Of a DNA stretch of 64,000 bases, positions 12,444 to 24,810 are shown one piece after another (position 1 is the stretch's first letter; every line of letters begins with the position of its first letter). Source of the DNA: Pseudopyrenochaeta lycopersici (taxonomy: Eukaryota > Ascomycota > Dothideomycetes > Pleosporales > Pseudopyrenochaetaceae); assembly GCA_003313425.1 (NCBI GenBank), contig NHZP01000037.1, forward strand, positions 434,001-498,000, read 5' to 3'. A program made the translations under genes and the position numbers. Under the pieces are notes generated by a model. That model was not told the origin of the DNA. It searched no databases and saw only the letters and a program-made list of their open reading frames with translations.

Positions 12444-12639
12444 TATAAGAGTTTAGGGATTCTTAAGAATATACTTAAAGTACTATTCTAGCTAGTTACA
12501 CTATTATAGTAAAGAAAAATAGAGTTATAGTAGATATAGTAGATAACAGAGAGTTAAAAAGTACACGCTTAACAGAACTATAGCTAAGCAGCGTAATCCG
12601 TAATCTCTTAGAGGCGATATACCTTAAAATAGGCGCACT

Positions 12640-14060
12640 GCTAGCCTTTCAACTACTACAATAGGTAATCTAGTAAGTTATAATCTTATTATATTAGAAA
12701 TATTATATAATACTTATCTAAATCGAATAGATAAATAATATTATACATATATATTAAGTAATAATTACATAGGTAATAAGGTAGGTATTAATACTAAAAA
12801 CTTTAAAACTTACTGCATTAAATTATTAATAACTAACGCTAGAACGCGTGCCTTTTTAAACTAGTTTTAATTATTATTATTCTGGAGTTACTCCTATATC
12901 CTTTAAACTATTTTATATAACCTAGAGAATAGTTAATCTATATTATAATAGTATAGATTATCCCTACTAGTCTCTTCTTACTCTAAACTTTTACTTCTTC
13001 TTTAAGGCTTTAGGTTAAAATAAGCTGCAATTTAAATATAGTGTAGTCCTTCTTAAAGAGGATCCGTTAAGTAATAAGGTTAATAATATTGCTGCTGTAG
13101 CGTAGTCTTATCTATATAGCGTTAAAGCCTATATACTTTCCTAAAGTGTTAATTATAGTATTATTTTTTAATATATTATTAGTAATAAAGTACTTAATTT
13201 TATCTTTAATATTATAGTTATTAATAATAGAGACAGTATTATTAGTAATATTAGCACTACTATAGTAATTATCTATCTGAGTAAGCGTAAGTAATATTAA
13301 CCTATACTTACTATCTTAATTAGTAAAGTAAGTAGTTATACTATTATAGGACTTTTAACTATAACTTATTTAGAGGTAAAAGGAAAAGTAAATACGTAAG
13401 ACGACCTTCTTTAAATACTCCTTAATCTCTAATTTATATAGCTTAAATTTATTAATAGCCTACTAGATTATTATTATATTACTTAAGATAATTTTATATA
13501 AGTAAATTAGCTAAGTTTAAGAAGAGATCTAATAAAAATAGGGGCTCTAAAGCTTAGTAAAAGGTATATTTTTATATATTATCTATCTTAGGACGTCCCT
13601 GCGCAGCATAGCTAGGTTAAAAAGTTATAAGAGGTAATAGTAAATATCTAATTATTTAATATTAGATATATTAAGACGCTTAAAAGTATTAGTAATAATA
13701 GGCTTAGATATAGTTTTAGATCTTTCTTTATCTAAATACGTAGTATAATAAGCTTTCTAGAAGTGCTAGAGTACTCCTTTTAATCTATTTATAATATTAA
13801 AATAGCTACTTAATATACTTAGGCACTCTAAGTAATATATCTTATATAAGTAGAAAGACCCCTTTACTAACTTCCTGCACGTATTAATATAATTCCTACC
13901 TAATAGCACCCTATACTTCTACTACTATGTATTTATTCTTAACTATTTAAGTTCTTAAGTTTACCTATAACTTACAGAAGAGTTCTAGTTAACTTAGGAG
14001 TAATTAAAAGGAGCTTAAACTGCTTCCTTTATTAATAGATTAATATTTAAACTACTATTG
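12640..14060 (-). mobile_element. hAT transposase relic
   Basis: Heavily RIP-mutated. It aligns by eye with the minus-strand transposase part of the complete hAT element at 19031-22179: for example the stretch near 13075-13160 parallels 20580-20660, and the order of blocks is kept through 13480. Ends and target-site duplication were not found. Confidence 0.55.
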
Positions 14061-15812
14061 TCTGTATTTTGATACCCTGTTAGTACAGGGACAATTCTGG
14101 GTTAAAGAAGGTAAGCGTTAATTCGTCATCCCTCTATATGTCGAAGGCGGAGCCCTAGGATCTAGAAATAGGTAGCTCTACACCCGACTGAGAAGTAGGA
14201 AAATCCCTAGAAGGTAAGAAAGGTGTAGAGAAAGACGTTTATTAATTCACTTCCTAAAATCTCTTATTGCGTTATTGAGTGGTGTTGCATAGGCGTCAAG
14301 GAATCTTACTTGAAAGGATGGTCTGACGTTAGGATGCGGGGTTATTAGGAACTGTAATCTATATGTCACTAAACTAAGAAATTATTACGGGGTTCTAAAT
14401 TAGGTAACTCGTGTAGATGTAGCCGGCTCTAACTATTTACAGCGTTCTATTGGAATAATTCCATTCTATGGAAGGAATTTAGCGTGGACGGAATGGAACT
14501 TTCTTGGTGGAACTCCATCCATAGTGTAACTCTGGGGCATACATTACGTTGCACGAACGCAAGAAATCTATTGGTCTAACCAACGCGCCCTATGTTCATT
14601 GGAGTGTGCAGTACTATTGGCGAAGTGGCTTGAGGCTGTCAGCGCACCCAACCCAAGTCCCCCTTTAGACGCTGTAGAAGAACACACGCCCAGCTTTGCA
14701 GTGCAGTTGGTGGTAGAATCGAACTATAGGGGGGGTCTGGAAAGAATGTCACCCCATATGAGTGCCCTGTCACCGGAGGTAGTCGGTCTGTGGGGCACCT
14801 TGTATAAGTCAGAGAGCGTGTGGCAAATGGCGGACTTGATCCATCGATCACTGAATGCTTTCGCGAAGCTCTTGGAAAATCGCCACAAGGGCCCAGTCTC
14901 ACCATCAAGTTTGTAGCTATTTCCACGAAATACATAGGTGAATAATCAAATACCCTAAAGAAGAGGCTGCCGTTTAGTTCTATAAATTATAACCTCGAAT
15001 CAAAAGTCAATTATGCAGCCCGTGGGGTCTACGAAGACGGGGAAGACATGTAGGCCTGGTGGATGATCGAAATCGGCCGCGTCGGCCGCTATTGAGAAAC
15101 TGGCTATGCTGGATAGAAAATCTTGAACATTGTGCGCTTAGACGGACAGATGTTAAAGTCAAACTATCTAAGGGGAAAACGGCTGGGAGCGACAAGTGAG
15201 AGACTCAGTGTCGGCAGTCTGCGTCGCGTTTGCCAAGATCCTTGCGCTTGCCTCAAGCTGGAGCTGTGAACCGGTGTTACGAGTATGCGGTTGAGGGGAT
15301 TTAAATGGTCAACGAAACACCCTTGAGGCTCGAGACGACGCGTTGTTAGTGGCACGAAAAAGTAGTTCCCTCCCTGCGATGCCATGATGTATATACCTTC
15401 CCGTTAGCAGAGACAACGCTCCTGGGCATCTCAGCGCCTCACACTGTTGACGTCCTTCAATCAGAACTCTTTTATCGAGCATGATCATAACCTTCATGTC
15501 AGCATCAGTAGACCGACTGGAGTTAACATCAATTGACCCCACAATCAGCTGAGGGGATCGAGTGTTAATAGCCTAGGACCACTGTGGAAATTGGTATGCA
15601 ACGAGAGCTTCCCATTCAACCTATAATCACATTCTCAAAAGATGTCTACGTAATCGAAAAGTGCACTTCCCGTCGTCTTCGGCAATATGGCATTCGGCAC
15701 TCTGGACAAATAAGAAGATACTGGAGAGGAGCTGTTGGAGCCACGTTCAAATGGTTAACTTCCCTGATCATTGCAAACTTCCTACCTCGCTGTCGCGATG
15801 ACTGTATGCCGT
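14061..15812. other. Intergenic stretch with unsupported short frames
   Basis: The part up to about 14550 is mixed and RIP-like; from 14560 on composition is gene-like. Open frames at 14599-14916 (+, 105 codons) and 15542-15309 (-, 77 codons) have no recognisable domain and overlap frames on the opposite strand. They may be remnants of an eroded gene between the regulator and the AKR, or chance. Confidence 0.3.
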
Positions 15813-16960
15813 TTACAAAGGCGCGGAGTCGCTATAAGGACCTAACCGCTCGAATCTATCACCAGCGATTCCAGCCTCGTTCACCATCCTCCTGATATCC
15901 TGCTCCTCCTCCTTAGTGAGCGTCACATTGACCGCAGCAACGTTTTCCTCTAAGTACTTGATCTTCTTCGTACCGGGAATTGGAATGATATCATCCCCCT
16001 GCGCTAAGATCCACGCCAAGGCGAGCTGTCCAGAGGTGCAACCCTTGCGGGCAGCCATCTCCTGGAACTTCTCTACCAACTTCAAATTCTTGGGGAAGTT
16101 CTCGTCGTTGTAACGAGGGTAGAAACGGCGGGTGTCGGACGGCTCGAAATCATCCTTTGACTTGTATTTCCCGGTCATGATGCCACGACCTAGAGGTGAG
16201 TAGGCGAACACGGTCACGCCCAGCTCCCGGGCCGTGGCTAGAAGGTCGGTGCCCGATTCATTCTCGATGTCAATATCCCAGGGGTTGTACTCGACCTGCA
16301 CGGCGGCCACAGGGTGCACGGCGTAGGCGCGTCGCAGAGCGCTCGACGAACACTCAGAAATGCCAATGTACTTGATCTTTCCTTCGCTGTACAGCTATTA
16401 ATGATGGAAGGGAGAACGGGTTTGTAAGAAACTCACTTCTTCAGCTTGCTCAACTCCTCCATTGTCTTCTCAATGGGGGTGGCCTTGTCGAGACGGTGGA
16501 TATAGTACAGATCGATGCTGTCTACATTCATTCGCTGGAGAGCCAGCTCACAGGCCGCCCGACAGGATTCGGGAGAGGAATCAACGGAAAAGTCGTACGA
16601 GCCGTCTTCCTTGACGGCAACCTTGATGGCGAACTTGCTGGCTAGGAAGATATCATGCCGGCGCTCCGGGTGCAACTTGAACCACTTGCCGATCAGGTCC
16701 TCACAATCGCCGTAGAAGTCCGAAGTGTCCCAATTCGTACACCCGAGCTCCCAGGCGCGGTCGAGGACACGGAATCGCTCTTCGTCGGACCTGGTAGTAA
16801 GTCAGTAGGCGACTACATCGGTTGGGATTCGTTGCTCGAAGCTCACGTACCCCGCGGCACCGTATGCGATGCTCAAACCCATCATGCCGAAGCCGACGGC
16901 GCTGATTTCGGGGCCATTCTTCGCCAGCTTGCGACTCAGGAGCTTGTTCGGGGGCGCCAT
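15813..16960 (-). CDS. Aldo-keto reductase (AKR13-like)
   Basis: Cytosolic NADPH-dependent aldehyde/ketone reductase, 345 aa. Exons: 16960-16851, 16790-16437, 16386-15813; 346 codons. Start ATG begins the typical MAPPNKLLSRKL...GLGxMG-like entry (VGFGMMGLS near residue 30). The catalytic tetrad is visible as Asp58, Tyr63, Lys89 and His135 (YYIHRLD). The C-terminal cofactor region includes AYSPLGRG, QLALAWILAQG and IPIPGTKK. Length matches the family. For exon 3 the second AG (TACAG) is used because the first would break the frame. It could interconvert a carbonyl and alcohol in the same pathway as the BVMOs, but AKR13 members are common outside clusters, so membership is inference. Confidence 0.94.
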
Positions 16961-17578
16961 GTCGGTTTAGATGGATTCAGGTTTGTAGAGAGCGGTATGG
17001 AAACGATGAGCTGTGTGAAATTGTATGGCTTCGTCGCCTTTCATCGCAGCCGAAGGTGATGGAGGTTGGTCTTTATACAGATGTAGGGGCTTGAGTATGA
17101 CGCCACTGCACCCTGTGCAATGATGGCGTGCCAAAACACAGCCGAGGGAAAACAGGTTGGTCCGGTCGAGGCTAAGTTAGCTAGCCGTTAGCTATGCCCG
17201 GTGAGTCCGTTAACGCCGGCGGGCATACAGCCGTGGAGGCGAACATTTCCGATAGACGGGACGGCTCTAACCTGCATGAAAGTGGAGCGTGCTTCATCAA
17301 GCCCCGTGTTGCATTAACTCCGGTTCATGCCAAAACTCATCTCAGCCTCTTACGATTCTCTGGGACCGAGGCAAAAGTCATTCATCTCCAGCTAAGACTT
17401 AGATGCACAAGAAGTTAGGCTTGTCCCCTTACCTAGCTGATCGGCTTGACAAATACACCACATTGTATCTGCTCTATTATTAAGAATTGGATCGGCTCTC
17501 GCGCTATGGTCTTGGATATCTGTAACGTTGAGTTCATGCCAAGAAATATGTAAGCCTTGGTGGGTGCACAAAGAAATT
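16961..17578. promoter_or_regulatory. Upstream region of the aldo-keto reductase
   Basis: About 600 bp of unmutated, gene-like composition. A 74-codon frame at 17194-17418 has no recognisable feature. Likely promoter; no specific site called. Confidence 0.35.
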
Positions 17579-17641
17579 GTTGATAGAAGTGCATATCATG
17601 TTGATAGAAGTGCATATCATGTTGATAGAAGTGCATATCAT
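17579..17641. repeat. Three perfect 21-bp tandem repeats
   Basis: The unit GTTGATAGAAGTGCATATCAT is repeated three times without mismatch at 17579, 17600 and 17621, just before the GATT tract. Confidence 0.95.
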
Positions 17642-17658
17642 GTTGATTGTTTGTTTAA

Positions 17659-17686
17659 GATTGATTGATTGATTGATTGATTGATT
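17659..17686. repeat. (GATT)7 tract, probable LINE tail
   Basis: Seven perfect GATT units. It borders a minus-strand LINE relic on its 3' side; a similar tract at 22803-22817 borders a second LINE relic in the same orientation. This fits a simple-repeat tail made at target-primed insertion. Confidence 0.7.
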
Positions 17687-18339
17687 CTTACGCCACAGGG
17701 TGCCCAGAAGGCCCGTAGGCTGACTATCCCATCTGACCTAATCGCTTAGACTTCGGTACACCCACGCTTCATTCCAAGCCCAACGCAGCTTCGTCCCTCT
17801 CAACTCTGTCCTCACTACTCCTTATAGTTATACCGTCCAGGACCTGCCTTACTCTTGTCCCCACGGTCCTTCGTATTCAAGAGCCGTTTCCTAACTGTTA
17901 ACCTTCTTATTACTAGCTAGCTAACTTCAAGTCTGTAAGATTATAACTTATAGTAGCCTAAAGGGTCCTATAGTGTTACGTTTACCCTAGGTTATTAAAG
18001 ACTACCTTAAGAATTTTAACCTCTAATTATAGATAGATTACTTCTCTATTAATAATAATTAGCTAGTTTAATATTATATTATTCCTGCGTGTAAAGTAGA
18101 TAAAGGCTGTTTTATTAGCTTTAAATAAGGTACTGCTCTTCTATACCTATTACTCTACTTTTACTACCACTATTTTTTATAGTAAAGTGGTATTTTCTTC
18201 TACTAATACTTTAGTAACTTAAGTAGAACAGTTATCTATAAAAGCTATTACCCTTTTCTTATAGTTTAACTGTCAGGCTACAAGGCGGAGAGCTAAGGTA
18301 GCCGCTGGCTGGTCACCAGTACGACGTTAAGTACTATTC

Positions 18340-18653
18340 TGTTCAACATAATCTGCAGATAGCAGATCATTGTTACCTTTTTGGTTGTTTGGCGCAGTGG
18401 GAGCAGACCTGTGTCCTGACATTAACTTAGATAAGACTAAGTCCGCATTAAAGTAAAGGAATAGGATAGGAGATAGCGGGGATCCCTAAGTTAAAAATGT
18501 AATTCTTTAAGTGTATAGATTAACCTATAGTGTTCTGAGCACTTATATACACGTGGGCTGTATCTGCCTATAAAGGCAGACAAACCACAGACTTCATCGT
18601 GGCGTATTTGCCTATAGGCATATACGCCACCTCATCACATGCTGTTCAGAAAC
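18340..18653. mobile_element. Possible small insertion inside LINE L1
   Basis: About 314 bp bounded by TGTTCAACAT and CAGAAACA interrupts the LINE reverse transcriptase right after its LPQG motif. It contains a TATATA box-like site and an imperfect palindrome around 18602-18627 (GCGTATTTGCC...GGCATATACGC). It may be a solo LTR, but no clear target-site duplication was found. Confidence 0.3.
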
Positions 18654-19030
18654 AACTCCCTGGGGTAGCCCTGCCTGCGGTAGGTCCATTATCTCCGTAG
18701 TATTGCCATTCACTACCACTGACGCTTTTCGTTGGCTGCAGAAGTTGACGATCCAGTCCACTAATTGGCCAGGGATTCTCCTGTCCTATAGACTTCTAGC
18801 AAGCACAGTAACATTAACGCTATTATAAGCGCCCTTTATATTAAAAGTAACTAAGCTTAGAACTCTTCTGTCTCTCTAGGCTTAGAAGACGCTTTCCTAG
18901 GGAATAGTTAAGGCTTAAGCTGTTAATCTTTCTTCTCTTGCCCTAAAATGGCTCTTTAGAAGCAGACGGAGCGTCTTAGCTAGGAATAATAATCTTTCTG
19001 CTACTATTGCCTCTAGGTTCTTTCCTAAGG

Positions 19031-22000
19031 CAGTGTGGCCAATGGATGGAACGGATCGTCGATCCAATCCAACGCCACAAAATCCAGGGGTATCTAGTCC
19101 AATCTAAATCTAATCTAGTTTAATCTATTCAGCCTTAGCTATAGTAGTCTGAGCGGGTGATTAATATGTATTATAGAAATCTCTACAACGCCTATAGGGA
19201 TAATTTCGTTAGAAAATAGTTATAATAGATTAATCTAAAGTATAATATAGAGATCTTGCTACAAAATATAACGTCTTTTCTTATTTAACTAGCTTTTGCC
19301 TTATGTTAATAATACCGGCCTTATCCTATAAATACAGACACTGTGCTGCCTATGCTGTACTATACAGTAGATGATTGCGGCAGTTAGTTATTATTATGCC
19401 TAATCTACTAAATATTCTTTCTAGCTCGTCGCTTATTACTAGACTACTAAGAATATTAATAGCTATCTGCGCAAGCTGCGGATACTGGGCTTTGCTAGTT
19501 GTTGTCTACTAGGCGATTGGCTTGTTACACTCGATCTGCCCTTAAGTACAATAGCAGTTATATTTATCCTTTCTCTTCTTACAGTTAGTTGTCTGCGCAG
19601 CTTTAATACCTCTTATTTAATACGCTTGAATGCCTGTAGGCTTACTATCGCGCAGGTTCTTCTTTTAGGGTATCTGAAATAGGCTGTTACTTGTAGCTGT
19701 TAAGCTAGAGCCTTTTAACTACTCTCTGCCTGTCTTTGATCTACTTTAGCTGCTTGTTCTAGAACTCTTTAAGATAATCCTAGTTCTTTGCAGGATTAAA
19801 AATAACAGTAGTAAGGTAGACAGGCGAGTCTCTAAGCTTCTAGTAATACTGTTAAGCTTTATTAATTATAAGCTTAATTTAGGCCTTAAAATGCTATTCC
19901 CCTTAAATAATATCTTCTGCTGCAGATTTGTATAAGGTATAAACAGTAGTTAGCTCTTTAAGAATGTACTCGATATCCTGAATAACGTTTGTCAGCCTGC
20001 TGGATGTACTATCACCTAGTCGACCCTGTAGATCTAGCGTCGCCTCATAACATAGCCTAAGCAGTCTTTTATACTTAGAGAGTATGTCCTAGTCCTTTTC
20101 TATTAACCTATCTGTGAAGATGTCCTTGCAGATTGCTGCATCCTTAACTAGCAACTTTGTACCCTTAGCATTATTCTATTTAATTAGTCTCTCTTCTAAT
20201 TTAAGCTAATAATTAAGAGCATTATAGAGTTTATTCGCACGACGGAGCATATTATAGACGCTATTCTAGCGTGTATTATTATCTTAGCAGAGCTTGTAAG
20301 TCTTAAGGTCAGCTTTATTAGCCTTACTATTAGATTCTTTAATGTATTTCTGCTGTGCTACAGTATATTAAGAACTAAATTTGCCAGAAGGGCAGTAAAC
20401 TTACCTGTAATCTATCTAGCTCGTCGTTAGGGACTTAAATACGTCTAAACAACTAGGTTATAAAGTTTACTAACTAGTCCGTTTTTTCTCTAATGCCTTA
20501 AACTCTCTTTAATATTATTAGCATCTAATCCTCTATTTCGAATAAATCTAGGTCTACGCTAAAAAGAAGATAGTAAGTAATAAGATTAATAATATAACTA
20601 GAGCAGCGAAGGCGTCGTTTAATAGCATTAAAACTATACGTCTCTATAAGAGCATCTATTACTGTATTATTATTTAAAGCGTTATTAAGTATAAAGTATC
20701 TAATCTTGTTTATAACCTTAAAGTTGTTAATAACCTTACTAACCCTATTAGCGATGTTAATACCTGCGTGTAAGCTTAGTTGCTCTAGAGTTAGGAGAAG
20801 GATGTATTAAGCCTTAAAGTCCTTATTAAGAAAGTAAGCGATAATACTGTTAAGGGATAATAGGTTTCTGGAGGTCTAGAGATTAAATGCGAAGTAGACT
20901 TTACTTAAAGTATCTTTTAACTCCTTCTTTACTGTCGCTTTATAAAGCTTAAAACTATAAGCTACCTAAGCTGAAATTGTGGTATAGGAAGGTATTGCAG
21001 GTTCTGCACGGGAAGAGAGGTATCTAATGAGCTCACGGAACGCTACACTATTAACTTAACGAAAGGAGACATTATTATAGAGAATCTAACAAATAAGAAG
21101 CCTCTAGAATTAATTCATATTAAATTTAAGCGCTAAATAGTTTATAATTTCCTGTTCTTAAGGAATAGACGCGTTAAGGCTAGCAGTCTCTGCTGTAGAG
21201 GGAGCGGGCTTGCCTTTTATTATCTAGAGCTACCTCTTTAAGGTATTATTAATAACTTCTTTGTTATCTTTATCCTAGGCTAGATAATAGATATCTTGTA
21301 AATGTGTATTTACAGCAGAGGTACTATTGTTAGTGTTGTAATAGCTACCTTTCCTAGCTAGATAATATTCCTTACAGAGCTAGAATCTTTTCTTTATCCC
21401 CTGCTCCTCTGTCGGCACGCTAAACGCCCAGAACTATCCTTAAATCCTCTTTATTAAACGTAACAAAGGGATTAAATGCCTGGGAAGCAGCCTCTATTGC
21501 ACCTATAACTAATTGTAGTCCGAATTAGTATAATAGGACTTATTAGCGACGAAAGCTTGGCTATCCTATTTAGAGAAAGATTAGTATAAGTGTAAGAGAA
21601 TTATTTTAGGGCTCTACCGCGGAGAGTAGTGCAGACAGTGCAGAGCATGTTAAAGGAGCAGATAGAGCAACCTTCTCCCCCTCAAATAACCGTAAAGCGT
21701 TAACTGTAAGAGGTAATAGTGATGTTATGTAACGCAGTAATAACAGTAGTGATAACTACTGCGGAGAGTAAAATAAGAATAATAACTTAATAAAGCATAT
21801 TAGATCTAGAGCTAATTTTTTTAAAAAGGTGCGACACCTTTAACGCCTTACAACTCAGACTTCGTCACCTTAGGCTCGTTTTATAAGGAAGCAAATAGCT
21901 ATAATTCTAGTGGCTTATGCACGGAGTATCTGTCGCCCCGTACTTAGAATTATCTTTACGATAATGCGAAGAAATTCGCTTGGAATTAGCTATTCTGCTT

Positions 22001-22179
22001 ATCTAGTAAATATAGCTTACGCATTAGCACTATAATACCTTGTTCTCTAATCTCTACTATAATTTGGCGGCAGTAATTTTAATTTAGATTTATTGGATTC
22101 CTCTATCCAATCTAATCTAATCTAAAACGAAGCGGATTGGATGGACAATCTAAATAGCTTCCATCCATTGGCCACACTG
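19031..22179 (-). mobile_element. hAT DNA transposon, complete ends, RIP-degraded
   Basis: 3,149 bp with terminal inverted repeats CAGTGTGGCCAATGGATGGA (left) and its reverse complement at the right, flanked by the 8-bp duplication TCCTAAGG (19023-19030 and 22180-22187). The transposase reads on the minus strand. Near 19440-19380 the stop-riddled frame still shows the hAT dimerisation motif (SDELERIFS, family SxxxERxFS). It is inserted in the reverse transcriptase of LINE L1. Confidence 0.93.
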
Positions 22180-22636
22180 TCCTAAGGTAGCGAGGAGAGA
22201 GATAGGCCAGCATGCCCTTGCTACTGTATAGTCTGATTTGTTTAGTTTCCGCAGAGGCACAATCTTCGCAATCTTCCACGCCCTGGAGAGTGTCGCGGTC
22301 TAGAGGAATACTCTAAACAGCGCTACTATGTGGTGTTTGAGTACCGGCCACAGTTGTTGCCACACAATAGCTAGAAAATCGTCAGGTCCTGGTGCCTTGT
22401 ATGGGCTGGACGCGAATATTGCCCTGTGCACTTCGGTTTCCGACAGTGGTTCTATTGGCAGGATCACGCTGGGTCTCTCTTCTTCCTTGTCCTCCACGAT
22501 ATCCGCTGGAGGTTTGAAGAACTCTCCTAGTAAACACCTTGCGATGTCACTGTTAGATGTGCTGAACCCAACGTCTGTCCTAGAGATGGTATCCTTGCAA
22601 AGGCAGTGCTATGTGATGGATCCAAGTAACGTTTCT

Positions 22637-22682
22637 ACCAGTACGTACCGTACCAGTACCGTACCAGTACATTCGTACTGGT
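22637..22682. repeat. GTAC-rich short repeat
   Basis: A run of overlapping CAGTAC/CGTACC words (three imperfect copies of CCGTACCAGTA). It lies at the upstream edge of LINE L1, where recognisable LINE sequence stops. Confidence 0.6.
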
Positions 22683-22802
22683 TGTCAGGGTTCGGCTGCG
22701 ATCTGGTTCAGCAGCGATGCTCGAGTAACGAATAGCAATAGTATTAGCTTAGCTAGGGACAAGACTAGATACAAGACGTAGCACGAAGAAGGAGAAAAGG
22801 GT

Positions 22803-24810
22803 GATTGATTGATTGATCTTGTCCTACTCGGTTTCAGCCGCGTTTTCTCCGCACCTATGCCCGGTTAGCTGGCTTAGCTAACAGCCGACGCGGCACAGAC
22901 GTTAATCCGTGCCGCCCCACGTCACTCCGTAAATAAGAGCCAGCTATTCCTAGAGGCCTGCTGTTTCCCCTTAACCGCTATCTACATTTGCCTTACTCAC
23001 TTATCTAGATAATAGTTCTACTAACAGTATACTGTGCTTCTAGGCTTGTAGAGGCACGCTGCCTTGTGTTTTGCGGCTGCAATACCTACAGTCTCCCCCT
23101 AGCGCTTGGCTGTCGTCTACGCGTCTGTGACCCCCTTCGCCTAAGGATCTGCGTCTGCTCTATAAACTGGATAGCTGTAGTAGCTAGCTATAGCTTACTT
23201 AGGATAGCCTAGTAGTTATATTGTCTAGAGAGGTTACTAAATACCTAGTTCTAGAGGTCCATATACAACCTGCAGCGGAGGAGGACATAAGCGACGGTCT
23301 GCCGCCTCTCGCCGCACGGGCAGCAGGAGCTAGTAACGCCTAGTACTCCTTAACTAAAGAGAAAGTTATTAAGGCTAATTTTCTTAGTGCGCAGCTGCAC
23401 TAGCAGTACGCTCTATTCTTTACTAAGTCTCTTATAGAGCTAGAGCACCTTCTTAGTAGATAGTAGTGTGTGTTAATATGTTGCGTGACCTTATATCTCT
23501 GCATACTACTTAGCTCTCTACGCTTATTCTATCTAGGTTTTTTACTATTACTTAACAGCTGTTCTAAGCTAGTAGAGTCTAGGCGGTGTATCTACTAACA
23601 GACGTCTACGGCTGTCTTCTCTCTATCTAGTCGCGTCCTTAGCAGCTCTGTCTGTAGCTTTGTTTCTTAGGATTCCTACGTAGGTAGGGATCTATCTTAC
23701 TGTTACTAGTTGTCCTATATCTTAGAGCTCTTAGACTTATTATATAATCTCTTTAGGGATGTAGGCTCCTAATTATCCCTTAGCTTTAGCTATAGACTAG
23801 ATAGCTGCCTAGTTATTAGTGTAAATAGCGACGTTTTATTATTCGCCTCTTTGCTCTGCGTATATTCGTGCTCTCTATAGTATTAGGCTTATACTTTATA
23901 GCTTCGCGGCATATACTATTAAGATTATGTCTAATCCTATATGTACAGTGCGAGTCTGCTAGGTAAGCAGGTATACTGCTGCTGCGCCTACCTTACTATC
24001 TATGCTGCTGCTATCTGTATAGATACTAAGGCTCTAACCTGTCTTATTTACTCTATCGTGCCAGCTCTATACCTTATTAGCGTTCTTATCTATATATATC
24101 TTAGGGCTAGTTTGCTATATTAGGGTTATAAAGGGTAGGATTAGCTCCTATCTGTTAAAGCCCTAGCTGCGTTAGCTCTTTATATTATTATAGATCGTCT
24201 GCTAGGAGTTAATATATCTAATATAGTTTCTTATTATAGTAGTAGATTTTATACTACGTATCTAAAGGCTAGCTGTATCTATAATATTTTGATATATGAG
24301 AAGTTAGGTAATAACGTCTGTATTATATGTCTAAATCTATTATTTAATAGTTAAGCGCTACTCTAGAAGTAGCCTTAAACGCCCTATAGATAGCTCTTAC
24401 TACTTTTACCTATATACTTTATAAGACGTCAAGTGTCTTCTTTATATATATCTTACCCTTAATACTAGTATTAGACTAGATTAAGTACGCGTATATTATC
24501 TAGAGAAGTGTAGTAGCCTTATATAGTTTCTGCATGTCTGTAAAGGTTATACCCTAGGTTAAACCTCTAAGGCAGCTAAGTGTACTAATAGTCTTTATTA
24601 CCTTCTATCTAACCTCTTCTAGGTATTCCTTCTACTATAGCTTCGTGTCTATAGTTAGTCCTAGGTATTTGCACGTTATCTTAGGTTTTACTTCACCCTA
24701 GTTAGTTTAGATTAGTCTGCCTGTATCGATACGCGTGCGCGATCTCGTAAAGTAAGTCAGCTAGAACTTGTCTGGGGCGAAGATAGAAGCGTAGGTGCTA
24801 GCCTAACGCC
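22803..24810 (-). mobile_element. Tad-like LINE relic L2, 3' half, with (GATT)n tail
   Basis: Minus strand. It starts with a GATT tract (22803-22817), has a conserved 3' region, and near 24000-23820 carries an RNase H-like block: VYAAKL, ARIYAEQRG and AIYTNNQAAI when stops are read as Gln. Near 24765-24660 it shows the RT-thumb motifs FAPDKF, FTRSRTRIDT and CKYLG. Sequence upstream of about 24810 is lost or unrecognisable. It is 5'-truncated, as is usual for LINE copies. Confidence 0.75.

Larger units (their letters stand above)
17687..22740 (-). mobile_element. Tad-like LINE relic L1, split by a hAT element
   Basis: Non-LTR retrotransposon remnant on the minus strand. The upstream RT block is at 22497-22300, with the linker APGPDDFLAIVWQQLWP (family: KAPG-DGLPA-VWKQLWP). 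It is interrupted by the hAT at 19031-22179 and resumes near 18900-18650 with RT motifs resembling F-IKGAYNSV and LPQAGLPQG. The YxDD box is missing: about 300 bp of unrelated sequence (roughly 18340-18653) follows LPQG, then decayed 3' sequence down to the GATT tail. The 22300-22500 block is far less RIP-mutated than the rest. Confidence 0.75.

Noticed and set aside
14599..14935. Possible 105-codon gene on +, or 98-codon gene on -
   Set aside because: No domain, no splice context, and both strands are equally open; kept only as an unsupported frame.
17659..17686. Telomere-like repeat
   Set aside because: The unit is GATT, not the fungal TTAGGG, and it borders a LINE 3' end.
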